DNA of 64,000 bases. Source: Lautropia sp. (lineage in GTDB: Bacteria > Pseudomonadota > Gammaproteobacteria > Burkholderiales > Burkholderiaceae_E). Within the stretch, counting starts at the first letter, position 1. The number at the start of each line of letters is the position of its first letter. Made by a program: the position numbers and the translations under genes. Below, one piece after another: positions 27,105 to 36,300 of this stretch. Under the pieces are notes generated by a model. The model saw only the letters and a program-made list of their open reading frames with translations. It had not been told where the DNA came from and did no database searches. The stretch is from contig JAUMZD010000011.1 of NCBI GenBank assembly GCA_030528325.1, positions 18,386 to 82,385 of the forward strand, given 5' to 3'.

Positions 27105-27932
27105 TCAGGCCGTCTGCACCGGCGTGCCATGTGTGGCTGCCGGGTTGTGCAGGGTCTGTGTGCTGCCATAGTCGCTGTCACCTTCGTTCAGGGCCGCTTC
27201 GGCGGTGATGAACGTGGGTTTTTCAGCGCCATTGGTGGTTGCAGGCACAGCCTGTCGGGCAGGCTGGGATTCTGCCTGGGCCTGATGGGTGCGCCAGGCG
27301 CGCTGCTGGGCCATGGCCTGAAGATAGACGAGCTGTTCGGCGGCATCGGCGTCGCCACGGTGGATGGCTTTCATCAGGGTCCGGTATTCGGCCATCGACT
27401 GTCGCAGGCGGTTTTCGGCCGGCGGCATCATGTTGCGGATCAGCTGCAGGAACCGACGCAGGTCGATGATGGCCCGCACCAGCCAGGGATTGGCTGCCAT
27501 CTGCTGCAGCCGTTCATGAAAGCGGTCGACGGCGCGGTGGTAGTCGTCGGCACGGTTGTTGCCGACCGCCATCTCGATCTGCTGGTGATAGAGGTCGAGC
27601 GCGGCCAGATCGTCAGCCGTCTTGCGCCGGACGGCATCGCCGGCACAACGGCTCTGCAGCATGCCCAGCACCGGGAAGAAGGCATCCACATCGCCGGGAC
27701 TCAGTTCAGTCACGAAAGCACCACGCCCCGGCACGAGCCTGACCAGTCCCTCGTGAGCCAGCACTTTCAGTGCCTCACGCAGCGGTGTGCGGGAGGTGCC
27801 GAGCTGAGCCGAGAGGCCGAGTTCATCGATGCGTTCACCGGGAGAGAGGATGCGCTCGTAAATCATGTCGCGCAGGCGATCGGTGACTTCGACATGGAGG
27901 GATGACCGGCTGATCTTGTTATTGGATTCCAT
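27105..27932 (-). CDS. GntR-family transcriptional regulator (FadR/FCD subfamily)
   Basis: DNA-binding regulator of 275 residues. The winged helix is at residues 10-80 (LRDMIYERILSPGERIDELG, then SRTPLREALKVLAHEGLV). The rest, to about 220, is an all-helical FCD ligand domain with the metal-type residues of that fold (DYHRAVDRFHERL). About 55 residues of unstructured, Ala/Thr-rich tail follow, which is unusual. The start context MESNNKISRSSLHVEVTDRL fits the family. No target operon is obvious: it is flanked by long intergenic stretches. Confidence 0.9.
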   Translation of the reverse strand: MESNNKISRSSLHVEVTDRLRDMIYERILSPGERIDELGLSAQLGTSRTPLREALKVLAHEGLVRLVPGRGAFVTELSPGDVDAFFPVLGMLQSRCAGDAVRRKTADDLAALDLYHQQIEMAVGNNRADDYHRAVDRFHERLQQMAANPWLVRAIIDLRRFLQLIRNMMPPAENRLRQSMAEYRTLMKAIHRGDADAAEQLVYLQAMAQQRAWRTHQAQAESQPARQAVPATTNGAEKPTFITAEAALNEGDSDYGSTQTLHNPAATHGTPVQTA

Positions 27933-28468
27933 GTGGTGCTGTAAGGCTCAAGGCAAAAGGGACGACATGAAGGGGTGCGCCAGCAGGACGGGAAGACGAT
28001 GAACGTATCCGTTCCTGTCAGCCCGTCTGGCGGCAGGCATGCCTGCATTCATGATCATGAAAGGCACGCGCCCGTTCAGGGCAGCTGCGCTGGAGGGCAG
28101 GTTGCCACGGACGGGCTTCTCACGGGAAATCGGTAACACCGGGACGAACCTTGCCGTGTGCGCGGGGCGCAGGCAAACAGCAGACCACCGTGCCGGAGCT
28201 GCGGGTGCCGGCACATGACTGCCGTGGCCCAGGAGCTTGGGCGGCAGGAAAGTCGCGGGCTGGCGTGAAAGCGCTCACCGTGGCCGTGCCTGGGACATGA
28301 TGATGCATGCCGGCAGCCGGCCTCCCCGGTCGTCTGTCTCGATGTTCATAATATTGTACTGTTGCCCACGGCCACTTGCGGGGCGATTCGCCGCGCTGTT
28401 GTTGTTTCAAGGCTTGTGGGACATGTCTTGACACCAGGCCGTGGCCGGGTAGTCGCTAGAATCCAACC
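27933..28468. other. Intergenic stretch between the GntR gene and argS
   Basis: About 535 bases. CAGGAGCTTGGGCGGCAGGA plus AAGTCGCGGGCTGG at 28229-28263 is a left-end fragment of the dispersed repeat. A TTGACA (28428) and TAGAAT (28457) precede argS but are 23 bases apart, too far for a standard promoter. Nothing else was recognised. Confidence 0.5.
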
Positions 28469-30175
28469 ATGCTTCCAGACCAACTTCAAGAATTGCGCCA
28501 GCTTCTGGCGAAGACCGTCCAGGCCACGGGCCTTGACCCGGCGGTGGCCGAATCCATCCAACCCTCGCTGGAGCGGCCCCGGCAGGCCGGCCATGGCGAC
28601 CTTGCAACCAACCTGGCGATGCAGCTTGCCCGGCCGCTCAAGCGCCCGCCACGTGACGTGGCCCAGCAGCTGATGGATGCACTGCTGGCGCAGGCGGCAG
28701 CCGCCGGGCTGATCGAGCGGGCCGAGATCGCGGGCCCCGGCTTCATCAACCTCTGGCTGACCCCGGCTGCCCGTCAGCGCGTCGTGCACGAGGTGCTGGC
28801 GCAGGGCGAGCGTTTCGGTCAGCGACCGGCTGATGGCCGGAAGGTGATGCTGGAGTTCGTGTCCGCCAATCCCACGGGTCCGCTTCATGTCGGGCATGGC
28901 CGTCAGGCAGCGCTGGGTGATGTGCTCGGCAACCTGCTGGCCTCGCAGGGCTGGCAGGTGCATCGCGAGTTCTATTACAACGATGCCGGTGCCCAGATCG
29001 AGAATCTCGCACTCTCGGTTCAGGCTCGCGGGCGTGGCCTGTCCGCCGATGACCCGAGTTTCCCGGCCGATGGCTATCGGGGTGAATACATCGCGGAGAT
29101 CGCCCGTGCGTTCCTCGCGAAGGAAACGGTGCAGGTCGATGGCCAGGCGCCAGAGACGGCCACCGGGGACATCGAAGACCTGGGCGCCGTCCGCCGGTTT
29201 GCCGTCGCCTGTCTGCGCCGGGAGCAGGATCTGGATCTGGCGGCTTTCGGCGTACGCTTCGACGAGTATTTTCTCGAGTCCTCGCTTTACACCGACGGCA
29301 AGGTCGAGGACACCGTGGCCCGTCTGCAGGCGGGGGGGCATACGTTCGAGCAGGAAGGCGCACTGTGGCTGCGCTCCACCGACTATGGCGATGACAAGGA
29401 TCGCGTCATGCGCAAGTCGGGCGGTGGCTATACCTATTTCGTGCCGGACGTGGCCTACCATACGACGAAGTGGAACCGTGGCTATGTGAAGGCCATCAAC
29501 ATCCAGGGCTCGGATCACCACGGCACCATCGCCCGTGTGCGCGCCGGCCTGCAGGCGCTCGACATCGGCATACCCGAGGGCTATCCGGCCTATGTGCTGC
29601 ACAAGATGGTCCGCGTGATGCGTGGCGGCCAGGAGGTGAAGATCTCCAAGCGTGCCGGCAGCTACGTGACGCTGCGCGACCTGATCGAGTGGTCAGGCGG
29701 TGGCGACGAGGTCCGGGGCCGGGATGCGGTCCGGTACTTCCTGATCTCCCGCAAGGGAGATACCGAATTCACCTTCGACGTGGATCTGGCATTGTCACGC
29801 TCGGATGAAAATCCGGTGTATTACATCCAGTATGCCCATGCACGGATCTGCTCGATCCTGTCACAGGGGGGCGAAGCGGCTGGGGCAGACGTGCCTGTCC
29901 ACCGGTTGACGGCGCCCAGCGAATATGCGCTGATGGCGCGGATGGCTGCCTTCCCTGGCCTGCTGGCCGAAGCGGCTGCCGACCTTGCGCCCCACCAGCT
30001 TGCCTATTATCTGAAAGATCTGGCGGCAGACTTCCATGCGTTCTATAACGCAGAGCGCGTGCTGTCGGATGATGCCGAACTTCAGGCAGCCCGGATGGCC
30101 CTGCTGCGCGCCGTTCGCACGATCCTGCGGTGCGGCCTGGCGCTGATCGGCATTTCGGCACCGGAGAGATTGTGA
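28469..30175 (+). CDS. argS: Arginyl-tRNA synthetase
   Basis: Class I aminoacyl-tRNA synthetase charging tRNA-Arg. The 568 residues start [15 protein letters not shown]. The Arg-specific N-terminal domain includes [14 protein letters not shown]; the HIGH-type motif is [21 protein letters not shown]; the KMSKS-type loop is [16 protein letters not shown]; the C-terminal anticodon helical bundle ends [12 protein letters not shown]. Length and motifs are normal. The stop overlaps the start of the SPOR gene (TGATG), so they are probably co-transcribed. Confidence 0.97.
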   Translation: MLPDQLQELRQLLAKTVQATGLDPAVAESIQPSLERPRQAGHGDLATNLAMQLARPLKRPPRDVAQQLMDALLAQAAAAGLIERAEIAGPGFINLWLTPAARQRVVHEVLAQGERFGQRPADGRKVMLEFVSANPTGPLHVGHGRQAALGDVLGNLLASQGWQVHREFYYNDAGAQIENLALSVQARGRGLSADDPSFPADGYRGEYIAEIARAFLAKETVQVDGQAPETATGDIEDLGAVRRFAVACLRREQDLDLAAFGVRFDEYFLESSLYTDGKVEDTVARLQAGGHTFEQEGALWLRSTDYGDDKDRVMRKSGGGYTYFVPDVAYHTTKWNRGYVKAINIQGSDHHGTIARVRAGLQALDIGIPEGYPAYVLHKMVRVMRGGQEVKISKRAGSYVTLRDLIEWSGGGDEVRGRDAVRYFLISRKGDTEFTFDVDLALSRSDENPVYYIQYAHARICSILSQGGEAAGADVPVHRLTAPSEYALMARMAAFPGLLAEAAADLAPHQLAYYLKDLAADFHAFYNAERVLSDDAELQAARMALLRAVRTILRCGLALIGISAPERL

Positions 30176-30864
30176 TGCATGTTGTTTCCATGGAAGAGCG
30201 GCGCATGAAGCCGATTCGTATGGCACGGCTTGCGGCCTGTGGCCCGTTCCCTGCGCCGAAGGCGATGCAGCAGGGGGGTACGATGGTGGGCGTGCTGCTG
30301 GGGCTGGTGCTTGGCCTCGGTATTGCAGCCGTTGCTGCCTATGTCATCTATCAGGCGCCGCTGCCGTTCATTGCCGGGCAACCGCCAGCCACCCAGGCAC
30401 GGCCCGAGGTTCAACTGGTGCCGGCTGCGCCGGAGCTGGCCGAACCGGCGCAGAGCAATGCGGGTCTGCCGGATCCGAACCAGAACAGCTCCCGGGAGCG
30501 GGTGATGCCGCAGGTGGATCAGGGCGCAGGCGTTCGCGCCAATGATGTCTCGACCGTCGACCTGACTGCCGGGCAGGCCCGTTCGGCCGCAGAGGCGGCC
30601 GATGCGCGTCATGCACCAGCACCGGCAGGACGCTTCATGCTGCAGGCCGGTTCTTTCCGGCATCCCACCGATGCCGAAACCCTGAAGCTGCGTCTTGCCC
30701 TGAATGGCCTTGAGGCCCATGTGGCCACCGCCAAGGTCAATGGTCAGACCATGTACCGTGTCCGTCTTGGGCCCTTTGAATCGCTGGAGGCGGCCGATGA
30801 GGTTCGCCAGCAGCTGGCCGATGAGCGGATCGAAGCAGCCGTCATCCGGTTGCGGGCCCAGTAA
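30175..30864 (+). CDS. SPOR-domain membrane protein (FtsN-like position and design)
   Basis: A 229-residue single-pass inner-membrane protein. The cytoplasmic N-terminus of about 35 residues is followed by a membrane helix (about 37-60, VGVLLGLVLGLGIAAVAAYV), a Pro/Ala-rich periplasmic linker, and a C-terminal SPOR domain (about 147-228, RFMLQAGSFRHPTDAETLKL onward). SPOR domains bind denuded septal peptidoglycan. In Burkholderiales the gene between argS and dsbA is of this kind. I avoid naming it ftsN because sequence outside SPOR is not diagnostic. The ATG at 30175 is chosen because it is coupled to the argS stop. Confidence 0.9.
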   Translation: MHVVSMEERRMKPIRMARLAACGPFPAPKAMQQGGTMVGVLLGLVLGLGIAAVAAYVIYQAPLPFIAGQPPATQARPEVQLVPAAPELAEPAQSNAGLPDPNQNSSRERVMPQVDQGAGVRANDVSTVDLTAGQARSAAEAADARHAPAPAGRFMLQAGSFRHPTDAETLKLRLALNGLEAHVATAKVNGQTMYRVRLGPFESLEAADEVRQQLADERIEAAVIRLRAQ

Positions 30865-31050
30865 ACAGCCGCGTGATCTCATGCGTTATGCCAGTGGAGG
30901 TGTCGCCCCCGGCGGGACTTCCCGGAAGCAGGTTCCCGGGCGGCGTCCGGCTGGCCTGCCGTCAGCCGATCACAGGCTGTCCTGTTACACCACCAGGGAT
31001 CGGTGCCCATGGGGTGCCGTTCCATTGTTTGAGGGTTTGAAATCTTGGGT

Positions 31051-31689
31051 ATGAATCGTAAACAGTTCCTCTCGGGTGTGGCTGCTGCCGCTTTCCTTGC
31101 CGTTTCGCCATTTGCCGCCATTCAGGCCCAGCCGTCCGGTTCCTATACCGAAGTAAGTGGTCGCGTACCCACTGAAGCGCCTGCAGACAAGGTCGAGGTG
31201 GTCGAGTTCTTCTGGTACGGTTGCCCGCACTGCTATTCATTCGAGCCCGTCATCGAGGCATGGCACCAGACCATGCCCAAGGATGTGGTGCTGAAGCGCG
31301 TGCATGTGCCGTTCTTCGGTCAGCCCCATCAGCAGATGTTCTACGCCCTTCAGGCCATCGGCCGCGAAGATGCCAGGAGCCGCGACGTGCTGTTCAAAGC
31401 CATCCAGGACAAGCGGATGAAGCTTCAGAAGGTCGAAGAGATGGCCGAGGTGCTGAAGGCAGCCGACGTCGATCCGAAGGCCTTCACGGACGCGTACAAC
31501 TCGTTCGGGGTCAAAACCCAGATGCAGCGCGCCAACAAGCTTGCCAGCGCTTATGGCATCGACGGTGTGCCGGCGCTGGGTGTGAACGGCAAATATCTGA
31601 CGGGTCCGGCCAATGCTGGATCGAATCAGGCTGCGATCGTGGTGCTGAACCAGCTGATCGCTCGTGAGCGCAAGCCTGCTGCCCAGTGA
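31051..31689 (+). CDS. dsbA: Thiol:disulfide interchange protein DsbA
   Basis: Periplasmic oxidase that puts disulfides into secreted proteins. The N-terminus MNRKQFLSGVAAAAFLAVSP ending IQA-Q is a signal peptide. The thioredoxin-fold active site is C58-P-H-C61, the DsbA type, and the cis-proline loop is IDGVPAL. An in-frame TTG at 31045 precedes the ATG I use. The stop overlaps the start of the next gene (TGATG). Confidence 0.94.
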   Translation: MNRKQFLSGVAAAAFLAVSPFAAIQAQPSGSYTEVSGRVPTEAPADKVEVVEFFWYGCPHCYSFEPVIEAWHQTMPKDVVLKRVHVPFFGQPHQQMFYALQAIGREDARSRDVLFKAIQDKRMKLQKVEEMAEVLKAADVDPKAFTDAYNSFGVKTQMQRANKLASAYGIDGVPALGVNGKYLTGPANAGSNQAAIVVLNQLIARERKPAAQ

Positions 31690-32561
31690 TGGATCCCGTG
31701 GGGAAAACGGCCGCTCATGACAGCCGTCATGGGGAGGAGGGCGAGCCGGCAGCAGGCCGTCGTTCGGGTGGCCTGAAGATCGTCATCACGGGCGCGTCGA
31801 GCGGTCTGGGCTACGCCCTGGCTCTTGAGTTTGCCGGCCGTTTCCCTGACAGCACGCTGTTGCTGCTGGGGCGTCGGGAAGAACGCCTGAAGGAACTGGC
31901 CCTCCGTCTGCCGGCTGGCACCAGAAGCTGTTGCGAGACGGTCGATGTGAGTGATCACTTGGCCATGAAAGCCGTCGCCGAGCGCTTTCTGCATCAGGAA
32001 GGTCTGCCCGATATCGTCATTGCCAGCGCCGGGATCAGTGCCGGAACACTCACGGACGAGCCGGAGGATCGGGCTGTTTTCGCCAGGGTGTTCGCCGTCA
32101 ATGTGCAGGGCATGTACGACACCTTCGCGCCTTTCGTGGGCGCCATGAAGCAGGCCGGACGGGGCACGCTGGTGGGTATCGCCAGCGTGGCAGGCGTGCG
32201 AGGCCTGCCGGGCTCGGGCGCCTACAGCGGCAGCAAGGCTGCGGTGAGCGCCTATCTGGAAAGCCTGCGTGTCGAGCTGCATGGTTCGGGTGTGTCGGTG
32301 GTGACGATCTCTCCCGGCTTCATCGACACCGAGATGACCCGGGGCAATCCGTACCGGATGCCTTTCCTGATGCCGGTAGACCAGTTCGCCCGTCGGGCGG
32401 TGGATGCCATCCTGGGCCGGCGGCGGCGTATCGTCATCCCGTGGCAGATGGGATGTGTGGCCATCCTGCTGCGTGTCCTGCCAGCCTGGCTCTTCGATCG
32501 TCTGTTTGCCGGGGCGGGCCGCAAGCCCAGGCAACCGGGTCTCGGCCGCTCGTCCGGGTAG
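31689..32561 (+). CDS. Short-chain dehydrogenase/reductase
   Basis: Classical SDR of 290 residues. Cofactor motif GASSGLGYALA (TGxxxGxG type), NAG equivalent in IASAGISAGT, catalytic serine in IASVAGVRGLPGSGAYSGSK with the Tyr-xxx-Lys of AYSGSK. The last about 40 residues are hydrophobic and basic (GCVAILLRVLPAWLFDRLFAG), suggesting membrane association. An N-terminal tail of about 30 residues precedes the Rossmann fold. It is translationally coupled to dsbA, and its substrate cannot be read from sequence. Confidence 0.88.
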   Translation: MDPVGKTAAHDSRHGEEGEPAAGRRSGGLKIVITGASSGLGYALALEFAGRFPDSTLLLLGRREERLKELALRLPAGTRSCCETVDVSDHLAMKAVAERFLHQEGLPDIVIASAGISAGTLTDEPEDRAVFARVFAVNVQGMYDTFAPFVGAMKQAGRGTLVGIASVAGVRGLPGSGAYSGSKAAVSAYLESLRVELHGSGVSVVTISPGFIDTEMTRGNPYRMPFLMPVDQFARRAVDAILGRRRRIVIPWQMGCVAILLRVLPAWLFDRLFAGAGRKPRQPGLGRSSG

Positions 32562-32629
32562 TCTTTCCCATCCCCGCTTCCCGCCGGCATGTTTTCATCC
32601 GGCATCGATCGGCACCGTCGGAGGGGTCA

Positions 32630-33694
32630 ATGAAGCCGAATTTTGCCATTCTGCCCATCCTCGTGCTGTCATCCTGCCTGCTGGCCGGCTGCGCGGGCGC
32701 GCAGGGCAATGGAAACTACTATCTGGATGATGGCCCGGGCAGTGACGACGCGTCGCGTCTGGAAAGACTGATGCGTGAGCCTGATCCGTTGCCGGTGTTT
32801 GAACCGCTGCTGGATCGGACGAACCGGCCGTATCAGGTGATGGGCCAGCATTTCACGCCGATGACCTCCCGACAGCCCTACAGGATGACAGGCGTGGCGT
32901 CATGGTATGGGAAACGCTTTCATGGCCGCCCCACATCGACGGGTGAAATCTACGACATGTACAAGATGACGGCTGCGCATCCGACGTTGCCGCTGCCCAG
33001 CTATGCCCGCGTCAGGAATCTGGAAAATGGTCGGGAAGTCGTGGTGCGGGTCAATGACCGGGGCCCCTTCCTGCGCGGGAGGCTGATCGACCTGTCGTAT
33101 CTGGCGGCCAGCAAGCTGGGCTATCTGAAGCAGGGGCATGCGAAGGTCGAGGTCGAGCTGCTGAATCCGCAGTTCGTGGCGACGGGTTCTCCGTCGCCGG
33201 TGCAACAGGGGGTGGTGGGCGCTGAGCAGGTGGCACCTTCTACGCAACCGGCAAGCCAGGAGCCGCCTGCACCCGCGCTCGCAGGGACGCTGGTCGTCGA
33301 GCAGAAGAGGGCTGGGCCTGGGTTAGCGGGTGAGGGGGCTGGGCCCGGTACAACTCTGTCGGTTCCGCACCCGGCCATCGCGTCGGCGTCGACAGGGCAG
33401 TCGCAGACTCAGGCTCAGGTCGTGACATCGCAGTCTGCGGGGGACGGCGTTCGGAAAGATGGGGGCTGGTTCGTGCAGCTCGGGATCTTTTCCGAGCTGG
33501 AAAACGCCCTGCGAAGCCAGCGGCTGCAGCAGGCCGTCTCGACCCGGGATGATCCGCCGGTCGAGATCGTCGAGCAGGGAACGCGCTATCAGGTGCTGGT
33601 GGGGCCCTTCGACAGCGAGCAGCAGGCTCGTTCAGCCGTGGCGGCGATCGAACAGCGAACGGGTCAGCGGCCCTGGGTATCCTTCCGGCCCTGA
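32630..33694 (+). CDS. rlpA: Septal-ring lytic transglycosylase RlpA, lipoprotein
   Basis: Outer-membrane lipoprotein that cleaves stemless glycan strands in characterised homologues. I start it at the ATG at 32630, preceded by GGAGGGG. A lipobox LLAGC puts the lipid on Cys21. The double-psi beta-barrel domain (about 85-185) contains GVASWYGKRFHGRPTSTGE, the histidine in TAAHPTLPLPS and the aspartate in VRVNDRGPF, the two residues needed in Pseudomonas RlpA. A linker rich in Pro, Gln and Ala leads to a C-terminal SPOR domain (about 280-353). Its 3' end overlaps the convergent rsmI by 31 bases. Confidence 0.94.
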   Translation: MKPNFAILPILVLSSCLLAGCAGAQGNGNYYLDDGPGSDDASRLERLMREPDPLPVFEPLLDRTNRPYQVMGQHFTPMTSRQPYRMTGVASWYGKRFHGRPTSTGEIYDMYKMTAAHPTLPLPSYARVRNLENGREVVVRVNDRGPFLRGRLIDLSYLAASKLGYLKQGHAKVEVELLNPQFVATGSPSPVQQGVVGAEQVAPSTQPASQEPPAPALAGTLVVEQKRAGPGLAGEGAGPGTTLSVPHPAIASASTGQSQTQAQVVTSQSAGDGVRKDGGWFVQLGIFSELENALRSQRLQQAVSTRDDPPVEIVEQGTRYQVLVGPFDSEQQARSAVAAIEQRTGQRPWVSFRP

Positions 33695-34650
33695 AGGAGG
33701 TGGGAGCCCGGACGGCAGGCAAGCTGATAAAGCTGATCGGCCCTGTCGCCACTGATCCGCGCCGCCAGTTTGGCAGCCTGCCGGGGTGGCAGGTCCTGAC
33801 TCAATACCTTCATCGCCCGGAGGCCCAGTTCGCTGGGGGGCGCCTCTGCTTCCTGTCCGTCAGCCTCGGGTGAGGGAGGTGCCATCACCAGCACCGCAAA
33901 CTCGCCGCGCCGGTGGTTCGGGTCTGCGGCCAGCCATGCACCAAAATCCGCCACCGGCATCCGGACGATCTGCTCGAAGCGCTTGGTCAGCTCGCGGCCG
34001 ATCACCACTTCCTGCCGGGGATCTGCTTCGGCCAGCAGCTCGGCGGCCAGCGTTTCGATCCGGTGTGGCGCTTCGAAGAGCATGAAAGCGTGTCTTTCGG
34101 ACAACAGCCCGGCCAGTCGTTCCCGCCGTTGTCGGGTGCGGGTGGGCAGGAAGCCTTCGAAGAGGAAACGCCCGCCAGGCAGTCCGGCAGCACTGACCAG
34201 TGCCGTGGCCGCGCTGGGCCCTGGGATGGGCACGACGGGAATGCCGGCCTCATGAGCGGCGCTGACCAGCAGGGCGCCCGGATCGCTGATGCCCGGCGTG
34301 CCGGCATCGCTGATCAGCGCCACCGCCTCGCCGGCACGGATCCGCGTCAGCACGCGCTCGGCCTGGGCGGCTTCGTTGTGGGCGTGAAGGCTGAGGCAGC
34401 GGGCTGCACCGATACCGAGCGATTGCAGCAGCGGACGGCTGCTGCGTGTATCTTCCGCCGCAATCCATGACACAGATCGAAGCGTACGGATGGCCCGAGT
34501 GCTGATATCTTCAAGGTTTCCGATCGGTGTGGCCACCACGTAGAGGGCGGCCGGTACGCCGGACGGCACGGACAGATCGAAGGCTTCGGCCGCCGCCGGC
34601 ACGGATGAGGATTCGGGGGCCGGCGCCGGAGCGGACAGGCATGAGGGCAT
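33664..34650 (-). CDS. rsmI: 16S rRNA (cytidine1402-2'-O)-methyltransferase RsmI
   Basis: SAM-dependent tetrapyrrole-methylase-fold enzyme that methylates C1402 of 16S rRNA. Family sequences are LYVVATPIGNLEDISTRAIR, AAEDTRSSRPLL, ALISDAGTPGISDPG and PIPGPSAATALVSAAG. I start it at the ATG at 34650 (MPSCLSAPAPAPESS), giving 328 residues; the open frame continues upstream only as the antisense of the neighbouring gene. That start overlaps, head to head, the start of the plus-strand gene at 34649. The first about 35 residues are Ala/Pro-rich and dispensable-looking. Confidence 0.92.
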   Translation of the reverse strand: MPSCLSAPAPAPESSSVPAAAEAFDLSVPSGVPAALYVVATPIGNLEDISTRAIRTLRSVSWIAAEDTRSSRPLLQSLGIGAARCLSLHAHNEAAQAERVLTRIRAGEAVALISDAGTPGISDPGALLVSAAHEAGIPVVPIPGPSAATALVSAAGLPGGRFLFEGFLPTRTRQRRERLAGLLSERHAFMLFEAPHRIETLAAELLAEADPRQEVVIGRELTKRFEQIVRMPVADFGAWLAADPNHRRGEFAVLVMAPPSPEADGQEAEAPPSELGLRAMKVLSQDLPPRQAAKLAARISGDRADQLYQLACRPGSHLLQGRKDTQGR

Positions 34651-35737
34651 GATGCAACGTCGAAATTGGATGAAGGGCACGCTGGTGGCTGCCGGTGGCG
34701 CCTGGGCAAGTGCAGCGGGCTGGCCCCGGCTGGCGATGGCGCAGTCGGGCGTGGAAGTGAACCGGATCGGCTTATTGTTACCGAAGTTGGGCAAGTCGTT
34801 CGAGCGTGCCTCGGCTGCGCTGAAGGCTGGTATCGAAGCGGGTTTCCGCCAGGGGCCGAAGGGATTTGCCATCGACATCTACGAAACCGATGAGTCACCG
34901 AAGCAGCTGACGGCTGCCTATCACGGGATGCTCCGGCGGGGCACCTCGCTTGTCATCGGCCCGCTGACCCGCAAGGGCACGGCAGCGATCGCGGGGTTCT
35001 CGGAAGTGCCGATCACCACGCTGGCGCTGAATCACTTCGATGGGGATGGCAGCGTGCCCTGGAACGTGCTGGTGTTTTCGATCGGGGGAGAGCAGGAAGG
35101 CATGCAGATGGCGGATCTGGCCTTTCAGTCGATGCGTCGCCGTGCGGGTAGCCTGAAGGCGCCGAAGGCCGTCATCATCACGGCCGCCAATCCGATCGGC
35201 CGTCGGGCTGCCAGCGTCTTTCACGCCCATTGGCTGGCCCTTGGCGGGGATGCGGAGCTGCCCATCGAGCTGGAAGAGAGTGCGCTCTACAAGTTCCGCA
35301 ACATTGCCAAGCGTGAAAAGGGTGATCTGTATTTCCTGTCGATGCCGCCGCATCTGGCGCGCCCCGTGTGCATGATCATCGGCAAGGACAAACCCATTTT
35401 CGGCACGTCGCAGATTTCCATCGGTGGACCTGAAGCCAGACAGCCGATACCGGAGCTCGATGGCATCCGGCTGGTCGAGATGCCGGCCATCATCGATCCC
35501 GGCATCGTGTCGGCGCAGGGCTTTCCGAAGCCGCCCGAAGATTTCAGTCTGGAGATGCAGCGCCTGTATGCGCTGGGCATCGACGCGCTGCGCATCGGCC
35601 GCGAGATGTTCACCGGCGCCACCACGATCGATCTGGATGGCCTGACAGGCCGGCTGCGCTATGACGGCAGCTATCCGGTCATCGAACGTACCCTGCTGCC
35701 TGCCGAATACAAGCAGGGCGTGCCGATGTCGGTCTGA
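34649..35737 (+). CDS. LpoA-like penicillin-binding protein activator / periplasmic binding-fold protein
   Basis: A 362-residue exported protein: MMQRRNWMKGTLVAAGGAWA to about residue 31 is a signal peptide with a twin-Arg-like start (no second Arg-Arg-x-F pattern, so Sec is likely). The remainder fits the type-1 periplasmic binding fold (IGLLLPKLGKSFERASAALK, then TSLVIGPLTRKGTAAIA). The place between rsmI (divergent) and yraN matches lpoA/yraM in enterobacteria, which activates PBP1a, but the N-terminal TPR domain of E. coli LpoA is absent and there is no lipobox. The function is inferred mainly from position and fold. Confidence 0.82.
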   Translation: MMQRRNWMKGTLVAAGGAWASAAGWPRLAMAQSGVEVNRIGLLLPKLGKSFERASAALKAGIEAGFRQGPKGFAIDIYETDESPKQLTAAYHGMLRRGTSLVIGPLTRKGTAAIAGFSEVPITTLALNHFDGDGSVPWNVLVFSIGGEQEGMQMADLAFQSMRRRAGSLKAPKAVIITAANPIGRRAASVFHAHWLALGGDAELPIELEESALYKFRNIAKREKGDLYFLSMPPHLARPVCMIIGKDKPIFGTSQISIGGPEARQPIPELDGIRLVEMPAIIDPGIVSAQGFPKPPEDFSLEMQRLYALGIDALRIGREMFTGATTIDLDGLTGRLRYDGSYPVIERTLLPAEYKQGVPMSV

Positions 35738-35860
35738 GAGCAGGTCTCTGATGATGTCCAGAACCGAGACGACGGCTGCAGCGATCTCTCCCGTACCCGT
35801 CACGCCGGTGCGGCGTCGGCATGGCTTGGCGTCGTGTGCCTGCGCCATCCCGTCCGTCAC

Positions 35861-36232
35861 ATGAACGCCCCGCCAGTGCCGCCGCGTGCCACCACGCGCC
35901 ATCGCGGTGCGGTGGCCGAACACCGGGCCCTCGATCATTTACAGCAGGCAGGTCTGTGCCTGATCGCTGCCAATGTCGCCTACAAGGTGGGCGAGATCGA
36001 TCTGGTGATGCGTGATGGCAACATCTGGGTCTTCATCGAAGTCAGAAGCCGGCGCAGTTCAGCCTTTGGTGGCGCTGCCGCCAGCGTGGATGCCCGAAAG
36101 CAGCTCCGCATCCGCCGGGCCGCCCAGTGCATGCTGGTCGAGCGTTTCGGCCAGCGCAGCTGGCCGGTCTGCCGCTTCGATGTCGTCGCCATCGAGAACG
36201 GCCGGCTCGAATGGATCAAGAACGCATTCTGA
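35861..36232 (+). CDS. yraN: UPF0102 family protein YraN
   Basis: Small predicted endonuclease-fold protein (123 residues from the ATG at 35861) of unknown role. Family-typical stretches are GAVAEHRALDHLQQAGL, KVGEIDLVMRDGNIWVFIEV, where the E-x-D and E-V-R residues form a restriction-enzyme-like site, and RFDVVAIENGRLEWIKNAF at the end. It lies between the LpoA-like and DolP genes, the order seen in E. coli apart from the missing diaA. Confidence 0.92.
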   Translation: MNAPPVPPRATTRHRGAVAEHRALDHLQQAGLCLIAANVAYKVGEIDLVMRDGNIWVFIEVRSRRSSAFGGAAASVDARKQLRIRRAAQCMLVERFGQRSWPVCRFDVVAIENGRLEWIKNAF

Positions 36233-36300
36233 AAACCGGCTTTTATAATCTTGTCATCAACGTACGTGGCGCCCGGGCGCGCCAATCAGGAGAAATGTCG

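Noticed and set aside
28428..28462. Sigma-70 promoter for argS (TTGACA and TAGAAT)
   Set aside because: The spacer is 23 bases, outside the working range of 16-18.
33664..34878. A 404-residue RsmI
   Set aside because: The first 76 codons are antisense to the LpoA-like gene and unlike any RsmI N-terminus.
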